Source: Euzebya sp. (GTDB lineage: Bacteria > Actinomycetota > Nitriliruptoria > Euzebyales > Euzebyaceae). Taken from it: DNA of 64,000 nucleotides. The notes beneath the pieces are model-generated. The model was not told where the DNA came from. It was given only the letters and a program-made list of their open reading frames with translations, and searched no databases. Where the stretch lies: positions 46,813-110,812 of the forward strand of contig NZ_CAXQBR010000038.1 in assembly GCF_964222135.1 (NCBI RefSeq), read 5' to 3'. A program made the translations under genes and the position numbers. Shown in pieces: positions 50,378 to 59,316 of this stretch (position 1 is its first letter; each line of letters begins with the position of its first letter).

Positions 50378-50966
50378 GGTACGCCTCGTTGTCCACGGAG
50401 ACCCAGCGGCTGGCAGCGTCATCGGCCCGGGCGATGAGCTTGGCCATCCCGCCGGCCGTCGCGATGATCTCGTAGTCTTGGCCCGCGTCGGCGGCGTACG
50501 TGAACAGCGTCGTGAAGGGTTCGTCGCCGACGTTGACGCTGCGGTGGATGCGGTGGGGACCCACGTAGGCGATCTCACCAGGGTGCAACTCGGCGATCGA
50601 GGTGGTGCCGTCCAGCTCCTCACAGAGGAGCAGGCCGTGTCCTGACAGGCAGTGGTACGTCTCGGCGCGGTCCGCGATCGCGTGGAGATGGCCACGGGTC
50701 ATGTGGTACTCGTCGCCGATCGTGCCCGGGTAGAGGGTGCTGGTGCCGTGGATGAGGTCTCCTGGCTGCTCCGACGGCCGGTGCTCCTCGACGACGTAGA
50801 TGAGCTCATCGGGGTCGACGGCCAAGCGTGCTGAGAAGGCGTCCTGATCGGCGTACACCCCTCCGAGGTCGCGAAGTCGCTTCTCGTAGCGGCCAGTGCG
50901 ACCGACGAGGGCGCCGGTGCTCGCGTCGACGCGGGTGACGAGTGGAACTGCAGACGGGTGGTGCAT
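50367..50966 (-). CDS. Cupin-type glucose-6-phosphate isomerase
   Basis: A 199-residue single-cupin protein like the archaeal Fe/Mn-dependent phosphoglucose isomerases (PF06560). 'HGTSTLYPGTIGDEYHMTRGHLHAI' and 'AETYHCLSGHGLLL' hold the metal-binding His-x-His, Glu and His set. It interconverts aldose-6-phosphate and ketose-6-phosphate. It is the first gene of the leftward operon; the ATG at 50966 has GAAGG about 11 nt upstream. This type is common in Archaea and scarce in actinobacteria, so it may have come with the element. Confidence 0.85.
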   Translation of the reverse strand: MHHPSAVPLVTRVDASTGALVGRTGRYEKRLRDLGGVYADQDAFSARLAVDPDELIYVVEEHRPSEQPGDLIHGTSTLYPGTIGDEYHMTRGHLHAIADRAETYHCLSGHGLLLCEELDGTTSIAELHPGEIAYVGPHRIHRSVNVGDEPFTTLFTYAADAGQDYEIIATAGGMAKLIARADDAASRWVSVDNEAYRGR

Positions 50967-51012
50967 TGCGGGTGTGCCTTCGTGCGGGCGACAGGTGGTC
51001 TGGTACAGATCT

Positions 51013-51027
51013 TGTAGGAACACTACA
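51013..51027. promoter_or_regulatory. Operator 1 of the divergent sugar promoter region
   Basis: TGTAG-GAACA-CTACA, a perfect 5-5-5 inverted repeat (extended by one pair to TTGTAG/CTACAA). It lies 47 bp before the leftward operon's first start. The same format recurs at 51097, so it is a strong candidate site for the adjacent DeoR-family protein. Confidence 0.7.
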
Positions 51028-51076
51028 ACAAGTCGCCCGGAATGGCCTGGATGGATGTCCATCGGGTGACGGGCAT

Positions 51077-51104
51077 TTGACGAGAAGCGACAGTCGTGTA
51101 ACGT
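51077..51104 (+). promoter_or_regulatory. Promoter for the DeoR regulator gene
   Basis: TTGACG (51077-51082) and TAACGT (51099-51104), spaced by 16 bp, match the -35 and -10 of primary sigma factor promoters (TANNNT type). The -10 lies inside operator 2. Confidence 0.6.
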
Positions 51105-51111
51105 GACTACA
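51097..51111. promoter_or_regulatory. Operator 2 of the divergent sugar promoter region
   Basis: TGTAA-CGTGA-CTACA, one mismatch from a perfect 5-5-5 repeat and the same as operator 1 in nine of its ten arm bases. It covers the -10 box of the regulator promoter. Its centre is 84 bp from that of operator 1. Confidence 0.65.
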
Positions 51112-51196
51112 GATCGACCGCGGAATCCTGTGGGATTGCGTGGCCTATCCACATCTTGCCCACGACGGAAGCCGCATCTCCGAGGGAGGTCGACGC

Positions 51197-51958
51197 GTGT
51201 TCGCCGAAGAACGCCGGAACGCCATCGCCGACCTCGTCCGCGAACACGGACGCGTTGATTCCGGCGACCTCTCGGTCCGCTACGACGTCAACCCGGAGAC
51301 CGTGCGACGCGACCTCCAGGTCCTACAGGACCGCGGTCTCATCCACCGCGTGTACGGAGGAGCCGTCGCGACCGACCGGCTGATGCGAGAGGTCGCCGTG
51401 GCGAACCGCGGGACGCTGATGCGGGCGGAGAAGGAGCGCATCGCCACCGTCGCCGTCGGCCTCGTCCGCGATGGGGACGCCATCTTCATCGACGCCGGGT
51501 CGACGACCGCGCTCTTCGCCGAAGGTCTGCCCACGACCGGGCACCTCACGATCTTCACCAACGCCCTGCCGATCGCCATGCACCTGTCAGACCACACAGA
51601 TCACACGGTCCAGACCGTCGGCGGGAGGGTGAGAGGTACGACCTACGCGGAGGTCGACGGGTGGGCGCTCGAGAGGCTCGCCTCCTTGCGCGTCGACACC
51701 TCGTTCGTGGGCACGAACGGCATCGACCCCAGCTGGGGACTGTCCACGCCCGACCCTTCTGAAGGTGCCGTGAAGCGGGCCATGCTCGCCGCGGCCACAC
51801 AGAACGTCCTGCTTGCGGACCACTCCAAGGTCGGCGTCAGCCACGCCTGCAGGTACGCGGAGCTGGACGCCATCGACGTCCTCGTCACCGACGAGGGGAT
51901 CGACGCCAGAGCGCTGTCGTCGATCCGCGATCGGGGCCTCGAGGTCCTGCTCGCCTGA
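51197..51958 (+). CDS. DeoR-family transcriptional regulator
   Basis: A 253-residue regulator. GGGAGG 8 nt upstream and the family start 'FAEERRNAIADLV' fix GTG 51197, rather than the longer frame from 51140. Residues 1-57 are the DeoR winged HTH ('GDLSVRYDVNPETVRRDLQVLQDRGLIHRVYGGA') and the rest is the sugar-phosphate sensor ('FIDAGSTTALFAEGL', 'GTNGIDPSWGLSTPDPSEGAVKRAML', 'ADHSKVG'). It likely represses itself and the divergent operon through operators at 51013 and 51097. Confidence 0.93.
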   Translation: MFAEERRNAIADLVREHGRVDSGDLSVRYDVNPETVRRDLQVLQDRGLIHRVYGGAVATDRLMREVAVANRGTLMRAEKERIATVAVGLVRDGDAIFIDAGSTTALFAEGLPTTGHLTIFTNALPIAMHLSDHTDHTVQTVGGRVRGTTYAEVDGWALERLASLRVDTSFVGTNGIDPSWGLSTPDPSEGAVKRAMLAAATQNVLLADHSKVGVSHACRYAELDAIDVLVTDEGIDARALSSIRDRGLEVLLA

Positions 51959-52023
51959 CCACCGCGGCACCGCCGCACCAACGACCGCGTCCCAACCAGG
52001 GCGCTCCCGACATGGAGGAACCG

Positions 52024-53229
52024 ATGTACCGACCACACCCCCCCCGCCGCACCGCGCGGACACTCGCCGCAGCTCTCATGCTGGCGCTGCTGCTGGCCGC
52101 CTGTGGAGGTGGCGGCGACGACGCCGCTGAGGACGACTCCCCCGAGGTGACTGAAACAGCCGACACTGCGGCGGACACCGCGACCCCGGACGCGGACAGC
52201 GACACCGGCGCCACCGAGGCGCCGGCAACCGAGGAGCCGACCGACGACGGCGAGGGCACCGAGAGCGCAGACGCCGCAGGTGGAGAGTTCATCGCCGATC
52301 GACCGGTCCCGACCGACGAGACCCCCGAAGAGGAGGTCCAGATCGCGATGATCGGGTTCTCCAACAACCCCTACTGGGTCGTCGTGCAGTCCGGCGTCGA
52401 GGCGGCCAACGAGGTTCTCGCCGAGCGCAACGGCTCCGTCGAGTGGATCGTCGCCGGCGCCAACATCGATGTGGCCACAGTCGACTCCGCCATCCGCGCG
52501 GCCGCTGCCCAGGGCTACGACGGCATCGGGTTCTTCATCGCAGGTGAGGGCAACTGCCAGGCCATCGAGGACCTGACCGCCGAAGGGCTCGTGCTCGGGG
52601 CCTACAACACGCAGCTGGAGTGCGTCGAGGAAGCCGGCGGCATCATCAACTACGCCCAGGCCCAGTACGAGGCCGGCCAGCGCGCAGCCGAGGAGATGAT
52701 CGCGATGACCGGCGGCGAGGGCACGGTGGGGATCATCACCAGCCAGTTCACCGCGCCCGGCGCCGAACAGCGCCGCACGGGCTTCATCGACGGCCTCGAG
52801 GGGAGTGGGCTCACCCCAGTCAATGAGGGCGTCGAAGCACGCGACTCCGCCAGCGACACCTTCTCAGCCGCACAGAACTTCATCCAGTCCAACGACGATC
52901 TCGTCGGCATCTACGCCACCGCCGGCGGGCCCTTCGGTGCGGCCCAAGCGGTGGAGGAGGCCGGCCTGTCGGAGGACATCACGGTCATCGGCTTCGACAT
53001 CACCCCGGAGAACCTCGAGGTCCTGCGTGACGGTTCCATGGACGCCCTGATCGGGCAGGACGCGTTCGGGCAGGGCTACAACGTGGCGATCGAGCTCTAC
53101 AACGCCGCCGTCACGGGTGAAGGCCCTGACGAGGTCATCCAGGACGCGTTCAGCCCGGTCGTCACCCGCGACAACCTGGACCAGTACGACCCGGAGCAGA
53201 ACCCGGTCGGAACGCTCGGGACCAGCTGA
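52024..53229 (+). CDS. Sugar-binding lipoprotein of an ABC importer (RbsB type)
   Basis: A 401-residue secreted lipoprotein. The ATG at 52024 follows GGAGGAA. The signal peptide ends with lipobox LLAAC (Cys27), then a Ser/Thr/Glu/Asp-rich spacer of 70 residues tethers the binding domain. That domain is of the periplasmic-binding type I (peripla_BP_4) kind: 'IGFSNNPYWVVVQSGVEAANEV', 'AQGYDGIGFFIAGEG', 'FDITPENLEVLRDGSMDALIGQD'. Its ligand is unknown. It lies directly before the ATPase and permease genes (5-bp gap). Confidence 0.93.
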   Translation: MYRPHPPRRTARTLAAALMLALLLAACGGGGDDAAEDDSPEVTETADTAADTATPDADSDTGATEAPATEEPTDDGEGTESADAAGGEFIADRPVPTDETPEEEVQIAMIGFSNNPYWVVVQSGVEAANEVLAERNGSVEWIVAGANIDVATVDSAIRAAAAQGYDGIGFFIAGEGNCQAIEDLTAEGLVLGAYNTQLECVEEAGGIINYAQAQYEAGQRAAEEMIAMTGGEGTVGIITSQFTAPGAEQRRTGFIDGLEGSGLTPVNEGVEARDSASDTFSAAQNFIQSNDDLVGIYATAGGPFGAAQAVEEAGLSEDITVIGFDITPENLEVLRDGSMDALIGQDAFGQGYNVAIELYNAAVTGEGPDEVIQDAFSPVVTRDNLDQYDPEQNPVGTLGTS

Positions 53230-53234
53230 TCCCC

Positions 53235-54815
53235 GTGTCGCTCCCCCGCTCCACCGAGGAGCAGGCCACGCCGGCGGCCCTTGAGGCCGTCGGCGTGAGC
53301 CGTCGCTTCGGCGCGGTCCGCGCGCTCCGCGACGTCACGCTCCGCCTCCGCCCCGGCGTGGTGACCGCACTGCTCGGCGAGAACGGCGCAGGCAAGTCCA
53401 CGCTGATCCGCATCTGCTCCGGCGAGGATCAGCCCGACAGTGGGCAGTTGTCCCTGGGCGGCAGCCCCGTCCGGTTCGCCAGCCCGCTCGACGCGGTCCA
53501 CGCCGGAGTCCAAGTCGTCCACCAAGAGCCGCAACTCGTCGATGAGCTCTCCATAGCTGCGAACCTCTTCCTCCACGAGCTCGGGGAACGGCCGATGGCC
53601 GCCCGGGCACAGCGCAGCAGCCAGGTCTCCCGTGCCAGGACCCTGCTGGACCGCATCGGCATGGCCGACCAGCTGCCAGCACCCGATCGGCACTGCCGCG
53701 ACCTGTCAGCCGCCGAACGTCAACTCGTCGACATCGCCCGGGCCCTCTCACGCCAACCCAAGGTCCTGTTTCTGGACGAGCCGAACTCGAGCCTCACCCG
53801 TAGCGAGACCGAGCGCCTCTTCGCGGTCGTCCGTCGCCTCCGCGACGAGGGCGTCGCGGTCGCGTTCGTGAGCCACCGCCTGGCGGAGGTCTACGAGATC
53901 GCCGAACGCATCGTCGTCCTGCGCGACGGCCAACTCGTCGCCGAGGGCGATGTGGCCGACATCGGCGTGGAACGGGCCGTCCGACTCATGGCCGGTGACC
54001 GGAAGACCGCCGTCGGGGAAGACCTGGCCGAGGACCGGCGCGTCGGCGGACGCCGCGAGGCCCCCCCTGCTCTCGAGCTGCGCGGCTGCGGAGGGGACCG
54101 GTTCCACGACGTGAGCTTCGCGATCCAACCCGGCGAGATCGTGGGCATGGCCGGGCTGGTGGGGGCCGGTCGCACAGAAGTCGCGCGCGCGGTCATCGGC
54201 GCAGACCCGATGCGGCGCGGCCAGGTACTGGTCGGCGGACGCGAGGTCCGGATCCGCAGCCCTCGACGCGCGCTGAGGGCAGGCGTCTCCTACGTCGCGG
54301 AGGAACGGCGGACCGAGGTGTTCCACGGACAGGACGTCGGCTACAACCTCACCGCGCGCATCCTCGAGGACCTCGGTCCCATGGGACTGCTGTCTGGTCG
54401 GCGGAGGCACCGCCGCAGCCGCGATCTGTCTCGCGAGTTCGGGGTCAAAGCCGCGTCCGTCGAGGCACCGATCACGTCCCTCTCAGGCGGGAACCAGCAG
54501 AAGGTCCTGCTCGCGCGTGCTTTGGCGAGCAACCCGGATGTGCTGATCCTCGATGAGCCCACACGCGGCGTGGACGTCGGCACCAAGGCAGAGATATACG
54601 CGATGCTCCGCGACCTCGCGCACGAACGCGACCTCGCCATCTGGTTCATATCCAGCGAGATGGAAGAGGTGCTCGAACTCGCCGACCGCGTCCTCGTGAT
54701 GCGCCACGGGCGGCTCGTGGACGACCACACCAACCGCGGAGACGCCGAGGAGATCGTCAGCGCAGCCATGGGAGCCACCGAGATGTCGACGGATCCAGAG
54801 AGGACCACCACATGA
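53235..54815 (+). CDS. Sugar ABC transporter ATPase (RbsA/MglA type)
   Basis: A 526-residue protein with two ATPase halves. The first has Walker A GENGAGKST (48-56), signature 'LSAAERQLVDIARAL' and Walker B 'VLFLDEPNSSL'. The second has the degenerate P-loop 'GLVGAGRTEVA' typical of RbsA's second half, a full signature 'LSGGNQQKVLLARAL' and 'LILDEPTRGVDVG'. It energises import with the permease encoded next (ATGA overlap). Confidence 0.95.
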   Translation: MSLPRSTEEQATPAALEAVGVSRRFGAVRALRDVTLRLRPGVVTALLGENGAGKSTLIRICSGEDQPDSGQLSLGGSPVRFASPLDAVHAGVQVVHQEPQLVDELSIAANLFLHELGERPMAARAQRSSQVSRARTLLDRIGMADQLPAPDRHCRDLSAAERQLVDIARALSRQPKVLFLDEPNSSLTRSETERLFAVVRRLRDEGVAVAFVSHRLAEVYEIAERIVVLRDGQLVAEGDVADIGVERAVRLMAGDRKTAVGEDLAEDRRVGGRREAPPALELRGCGGDRFHDVSFAIQPGEIVGMAGLVGAGRTEVARAVIGADPMRRGQVLVGGREVRIRSPRRALRAGVSYVAEERRTEVFHGQDVGYNLTARILEDLGPMGLLSGRRRHRRSRDLSREFGVKAASVEAPITSLSGGNQQKVLLARALASNPDVLILDEPTRGVDVGTKAEIYAMLRDLAHERDLAIWFISSEMEEVLELADRVLVMRHGRLVDDHTNRGDAEEIVSAAMGATEMSTDPERTTT

Positions 54816-55903
54816 GCACCACCACCGGTGATGCCACGGGCCGCCAGACCACGACCGAGCGCCTGCTCCACATCATGAGGCGACAGGAGGTCGGGCTGCT
54901 CGCCGTGATCATCCTGCTCGGGATTGCCTTCAACATGGTGAACGATCGCTTCATCACGACCACGAACCTGTTCAACCTGGTCCAGGCGGTCACCGTCATC
55001 GGCATCATCGCGGTCGGCCAGGCCTTCGTGCTGATCTCCAAGGAGATCGACCTGTCGGTGGGCTCGGTGCTCGCACTCTCCGCCGTCTGCGCGGGCTGGC
55101 TCGTGCAGACCGCCGGGCTGCCGGCATGGGCCGCGATCCCCGGGGGAATCCTGGTGGGCGCGACCAGCGGGCTCGTCATCGGTGTCGTGGTGGTCTTTGG
55201 GAAGGTCAACTCCTTCATCGTGACGCTCGGCATGCTGTCCATCGCCCGAGGCCTCACCCAGCTGGTCACCGGCGGGCTCCCCATCTCCATGCCCGAGTCG
55301 ATCCAGTGGCTCGGCCAAGGACGCATCCTCGGTGGCCCTCCGATCAGCGTGGTCGTGTTCGTCGCCCTGGCGATCATCGGCCAACTCGTCCTCTCCCGGA
55401 CCGTCTTCGGTCAGCGCGTCGTCGCCGTCGGTGACAACGCCGAGGCGGCCCGTCTCGGCGGCATCCCCGTGAACCGGACGCGCGTCCTCGTCTTCGTGCT
55501 AGTCGGCATGCTCGCTGGCCTGGCCGGCGTCGTCTTCGCCACGCAGGTCGGCGTGGCTGAGGCTCAGGCGGGCCGCGGGTACGAGCTGGACGTCATCGCT
55601 GCTGTGGTCATCGGCGGCGCCAGCCTCTCCGGCGGTCGTGGCTCGATCGTCGGAGCGTTCCTGGGCGCGTGCCTGCTCGGCGTCCTGCGCAACGCCTTCG
55701 TCCTCCTCGCGCTGTCCCCCTTCCTCCAGGAGTTCTCGATCGGCCTGGTCATCGTCCTCGCCGCACTTCTCGACCAGTTCCGCCAGGGCAACCTCGGCAG
55801 CTTCCTGCGGCGACGGAGGACCGGCCCTGACGACTCACCGCCCGTCGGCCGGGACCCCGTCGACGACACCACCCACACGCACGCCACATCGAGCGCTCAG
55901 TGA
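54812..55903 (+). CDS. Sugar ABC transporter permease (RbsC type)
   Basis: A 363-residue membrane protein with eight to ten hydrophobic segments. 'EIDLSVGSVLALSAV', 'TLGMLSIARGLTQLVTGG', 'FGQRVVAVGDNAEAARLGGI' and 'VVIGGASLSGGRGSIVGAFLGA' are signatures of the RbsC/MglC branch. A single permease probably forms a homodimer with the fused ATPase. A charged C-terminal tail is short and unremarkable. Confidence 0.95.
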   Translation: MSTTTGDATGRQTTTERLLHIMRRQEVGLLAVIILLGIAFNMVNDRFITTTNLFNLVQAVTVIGIIAVGQAFVLISKEIDLSVGSVLALSAVCAGWLVQTAGLPAWAAIPGGILVGATSGLVIGVVVVFGKVNSFIVTLGMLSIARGLTQLVTGGLPISMPESIQWLGQGRILGGPPISVVVFVALAIIGQLVLSRTVFGQRVVAVGDNAEAARLGGIPVNRTRVLVFVLVGMLAGLAGVVFATQVGVAEAQAGRGYELDVIAAVVIGGASLSGGRGSIVGAFLGACLLGVLRNAFVLLALSPFLQEFSIGLVIVLAALLDQFRQGNLGSFLRRRRTGPDDSPPVGRDPVDDTTHTHATSSAQ

Positions 55904-55922
55904 CCAAGAGGAGCCCAAGACA

Positions 55923-56906
55923 ATGAAGCCCCAACCGTTCCGCGTGAAGGACGCCGACGTCGTCCGACGCTTCATCGACGCCCGCAACGACTTCGGCGAC
56001 GACGAGCCCCGACTCCGCCTCGGGTGGTCCAACTGGGGGTTCGGGACCGAACCGCTAGAGGAGTCCGCCGCGCGCCTCGAACGCCACGGCATCCGGTGGA
56101 TCGAGCTGCACGGGAACCTCTACGGCCCCGACCTCGGCTACGACCCTGACCACGTCAAGACGGTGCTCGGAGACCACGGCCTCGAGGTCTCGGGGATCTG
56201 CGGCATGGTGACACCCGAGCAGGAGTTCGCCAGCAAGTACCCTCACGTCCGGCAGCGCGCCATCGACTACTTCCGGCGCCAAGCCGAGTTCTGCGCCGAG
56301 GTCGGCGGCACGTATCTGCTGTTCGGCGCAGCGTGCGTCGGCCGTCCGGACGCCTACGACTCCTATGAGGTCTACCGGGCAGCCGAGACGATGAGGATCG
56401 TCGCGGATGACTTCGACCGGCTCGGCATCATCGGTGCGGTGGAGCCGATCCGGCCCGAGGAGACCAGCATCGTCCACACCTTCGCCCAGGCACTCGAGCT
56501 CCTCGACCTGGTCGACCACCCCGCCATCAGCCACATCAACGGCGACACGTACCACATGCTGTCCGGGGAGGACCACCTCGGGGCCGTCGTCCTCGCCCAC
56601 GGCGAGCGCATGGTCAACCTCCACATGGCGGACACCAACCGTCGGGCGATCGGCGATGGGCTGCTCGACCTCGACGTGCTCATCATGGCGCTGTACGCGA
56701 TCGGATACCAGCGCCAGGGCCGCTGGTGCACCCCTGAGCCCCTCGGCGCAGGTGGCAACCCGTACGTCGCGATGAACCTCCCACCGGACCCGGAGAACGT
56801 CGAGCACCTGGTCAAGCAGACGGCCAGCACCTTCTTCGATCGCGAGGACGAGGTGCTCGGCGCGAGCGACGACGAGCTCCGCACCCTGTACCAGGTCGAG
56901 GACTGA
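55923..56906 (+). CDS. Sugar phosphate isomerase/epimerase (xylose-isomerase-like TIM barrel)
   Basis: A 327-residue TIM-barrel enzyme of the AP-endonuclease-2/EcIolE superfamily. 'RLGWSNWGFG', 'WIELHGNLYGPDLGYDP', 'GAVEPIRPEETSIVHTFAQAL', 'SHINGDTYHMLSGEDHL' and 'VNLHMADTNRRAIGDG' supply the metal ligands (Glu, Asp, His, Glu). It probably epimerises or isomerises a free sugar before or after phosphorylation. GAGGAG precedes the ATG by about 10 nt. The substrate cannot be read from sequence. Confidence 0.85.
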   Translation: MKPQPFRVKDADVVRRFIDARNDFGDDEPRLRLGWSNWGFGTEPLEESAARLERHGIRWIELHGNLYGPDLGYDPDHVKTVLGDHGLEVSGICGMVTPEQEFASKYPHVRQRAIDYFRRQAEFCAEVGGTYLLFGAACVGRPDAYDSYEVYRAAETMRIVADDFDRLGIIGAVEPIRPEETSIVHTFAQALELLDLVDHPAISHINGDTYHMLSGEDHLGAVVLAHGERMVNLHMADTNRRAIGDGLLDLDVLIMALYAIGYQRQGRWCTPEPLGAGGNPYVAMNLPPDPENVEHLVKQTASTFFDREDEVLGASDDELRTLYQVED

Positions 56907-56911
56907 CGCAC

Positions 56912-57898
56912 GTGGACCGTCCGACGGGTCCGCCCCGGAGCGGGCGGATTCACATCGTCTGCCCGAACCCCGCACTCGACCGACTCCAGGTCGTGGAGTC
57001 CCTGGTCACCGGCGCGGTGAACCGTGCGCACGACGTCACGTCGCTCGCCGGTGGCAAGGGAATCATCGTCGCCCGCGGCGTCCGGCGCCTCGGCGGCCAG
57101 GCAACCATCCACGGCTTCGCCGGCGGTGCCATCGGTGAGATGATCCGACGCGGCTGCGAGGAGATCGGCGCCATCGACCGGCACGTGGAGATCCGCGGCG
57201 ATACGCGGATCACCGCAGTGGTGATCGAGTCCTCCAGCGGGGCCTCGACCGTCATCAACGAACGCGGGCCAACCGTCAGCGACGACGACGTGGGGGCGCT
57301 CCTGGCCGGCCTCGCCGACGAGGTCGGCCCCGGTGACGTCGTGGTGTGCACCGGCAGCCTCCCCCCCGGCGCGGGACACGACCTCCACGGTCGCGCGGCC
57401 GCGTTGGCAGGCGACCGCGGTGCACTGGCGATCGTCGACACGCATGGGCCCGCCCTCGCCGCAGCCGTCGAGGCCAGCCCATGGATGGTGAAGCCGAACC
57501 TTGCCGAACTGTGCGGTCTGCTCGACGCCGAGCTGTCAGCTGACGACCTCGGTGGCGTGGTGGAGGCGATGGCCACCCTGCGCCGCCGAGGGGTGCCCGC
57601 GATCGCCGTCACACTCGGAGCTGCCGGGGTGCTCCACCTCGACGATGAGGGAGCCGTCCATCTCACCAGCCCACGCGTGCAGGTCCGGAACGCCACCGGC
57701 TCCGGCGACATGCTCCTCGCCGGGTTCGTGCACGCCCTCGCTGCCGGCCTCACGCCGTGGGATGCGCTGCGCAGAGGCGTGGCGGCCGGGGCCGCGAATG
57801 CCGAGCAGGTGGCGCCCGACATCGACTCGGCACGGGTCGTCGCCCTGACAGACGAGGTGACAGCCAGACCGGTCCACGCCGTGGGCGCCAAGCCATGA
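56912..57898 (+). CDS. PfkB-family kinase, 1-phosphofructokinase/tagatose-6-phosphate kinase type
   Basis: A 328-residue sugar-phosphate kinase started at GTG 56912. 'CPNPALDRLQVVE' and 'AGGKGIIVARGVRRLGG' are the substrate signature of the 1-phosphofructokinase/LacC branch, 'GSLPPGAGHDLHG' and 'WMVKPNLAELCGLLDAE' follow, and 'VRNATGSGDMLLAGFVHALAAG' has the catalytic Asp. It would add the second phosphate that the class II aldolase encoded on the left arm requires, linking the two arms. Confidence 0.92.
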   Translation: MDRPTGPPRSGRIHIVCPNPALDRLQVVESLVTGAVNRAHDVTSLAGGKGIIVARGVRRLGGQATIHGFAGGAIGEMIRRGCEEIGAIDRHVEIRGDTRITAVVIESSSGASTVINERGPTVSDDDVGALLAGLADEVGPGDVVVCTGSLPPGAGHDLHGRAAALAGDRGALAIVDTHGPALAAAVEASPWMVKPNLAELCGLLDAELSADDLGGVVEAMATLRRRGVPAIAVTLGAAGVLHLDDEGAVHLTSPRVQVRNATGSGDMLLAGFVHALAAGLTPWDALRRGVAAGAANAEQVAPDIDSARVVALTDEVTARPVHAVGAKP

Positions 57899-59184
57899 AG
57901 CGGGTCTGCATCGGACTCGACGTCGGCACCACCAACACCAAGGCTGTGGTGCTCGACATCGATGTGGACATGATCGTGGCGATGGCGAGCACCTCGACTC
58001 CAGTCAGCGACGTTGCCGGCGGCCCCCTACGTGACGCCACAGCCGTCGCCGCTGCGGTGTCCGCCGTCATGGATGAGGCCCTCGAAGCCGCGGGCCCGAC
58101 TCAGGTCATCGCCGTCGCCACGGCATCGGTGGGGGAGGAAGTCGTCCTCCTCGACGAGCACGGGGCACCGCTCAGCGACGTGCCCGTCTGGTACGGCCCG
58201 CACGGGCCCGAAGAGGCCCAGCGACGCGGTGTCGGGCGCGGACAGCCGGCCATGTCCGACGTCGACCCGACCTTCTCGCTGTTCAAGCTGGCCTGGTACT
58301 CCCGGCACCGGCCAGACGCTCTCGGTGCTGCCGCGACATGGACAGACCTGTCCGGCTTCGTCGCAGCGACGTTGGTCGGGCGTGGCGCGGACGGCGCGGT
58401 CGTCGACACGTCACACGCCTCGCGGACCGGTCTGCTCGACCTGCAGAGGCGCACATGGGACCTGCGACCCCTGCGGGCACTCGGGATCGAATGCCCGATT
58501 CCACTGCTCCAGGAGTCCGGCACCGTCATCGACGTCACGGCACGACCGATCGGTCGGCTGCCAGCCGGCGTCCCTGTCGTCGCGGGTGGGCACGACCACT
58601 TCTGCGGTGCGTACGGGGTCGGCCTGACGGCGGGAGGGACCGCATACCTCTCAGCAGGGACCAGCGAGGCGCAACTCGTGGTCTCACCCGACTTGCCAGA
58701 CACATCCACCGGGGTCGAGGTCGGCTGCTACGTCACCGACGGCCTCTACTACGCTCATCTGCCGACACCGGCAGGACGGCTGTACCAGACCTGGCGCGAC
58801 CTCCTGTGGAGGGCCGATACAGACGACGATGCCGTGCTCGCAGCACTGCAGGACACGGCACCTGCGAGCATGACCGCATCCCTCGACCGGCACACCGGGA
58901 CCCTCGACCTGAGCCGCGTGCCCGTCGATGTCACCAGAGAGGACCTGATGACGGCACTGATGCGAGGTCTTGCGGAACAGGCCGAAGACGTCACCGACCT
59001 TCTCGCTGCCGCTACGGGCCATCCCGTGACGCAGATCCTTGTCGCCGGCGCACCTGTCAAGTCCGCCGCATGGCGGCGGCTGCGGCAAGAGGCCAGCTCG
59101 CGGCGTCTGGAGTTCATCGCCGAACCACAGGCCACTGCGCTTGGAGCTGCCCGAATCGCCGCGCGGGGTGTGGGCGGGCGCTGA
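57895..59184 (+). CDS. FGGY-family carbohydrate kinase, second copy
   Basis: A 429-residue kinase, shorter than the left-arm FGGY kinase. 'CIGLDVGTTNTKAVVLDIDV' is the phosphate motif, 'VASVGEEVVLLDEHG' the sugar side, 'VAGGHDHFCGAYGVGL' carries the catalytic Asp and 'ILVAGAPVKSAAWRRLRQEAS' binds adenosine. It starts inside the end of the PfkB gene (ATGA). It probably phosphorylates a different sugar or polyol. It is the last intact gene before the right end of the element. Confidence 0.9.
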   Translation: MKRVCIGLDVGTTNTKAVVLDIDVDMIVAMASTSTPVSDVAGGPLRDATAVAAAVSAVMDEALEAAGPTQVIAVATASVGEEVVLLDEHGAPLSDVPVWYGPHGPEEAQRRGVGRGQPAMSDVDPTFSLFKLAWYSRHRPDALGAAATWTDLSGFVAATLVGRGADGAVVDTSHASRTGLLDLQRRTWDLRPLRALGIECPIPLLQESGTVIDVTARPIGRLPAGVPVVAGGHDHFCGAYGVGLTAGGTAYLSAGTSEAQLVVSPDLPDTSTGVEVGCYVTDGLYYAHLPTPAGRLYQTWRDLLWRADTDDDAVLAALQDTAPASMTASLDRHTGTLDLSRVPVDVTREDLMTALMRGLAEQAEDVTDLLAAATGHPVTQILVAGAPVKSAAWRRLRQEASSRRLEFIAEPQATALGAARIAARGVGGR

Positions 59185-59240
59185 CGCTGTGGAAGAGGCT
59201 GGGGAACGCGGAGTGGCCCAGCCTCCACCAGATTACCCGC

Positions 59241-59314
59241 CGACCACACCGTCCACGTGGTGGCGATCCGCCACCGAGGGCACGCGTCCACGATGACGAC
59301 TACCGTTCGCCACA
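59241..59314 (+). pseudogene. RelE-like toxin 3' remnant near the right end
   Basis: One frame reads 'DHTVHVVAIRHRG', like the end of RelE toxins. The DNA matches 62543-62628 outside the element, including a 26-bp identical stretch (from 'gtggtggcgatcc'). Confidence 0.5.
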
Positions 59315-59316
59315 AA

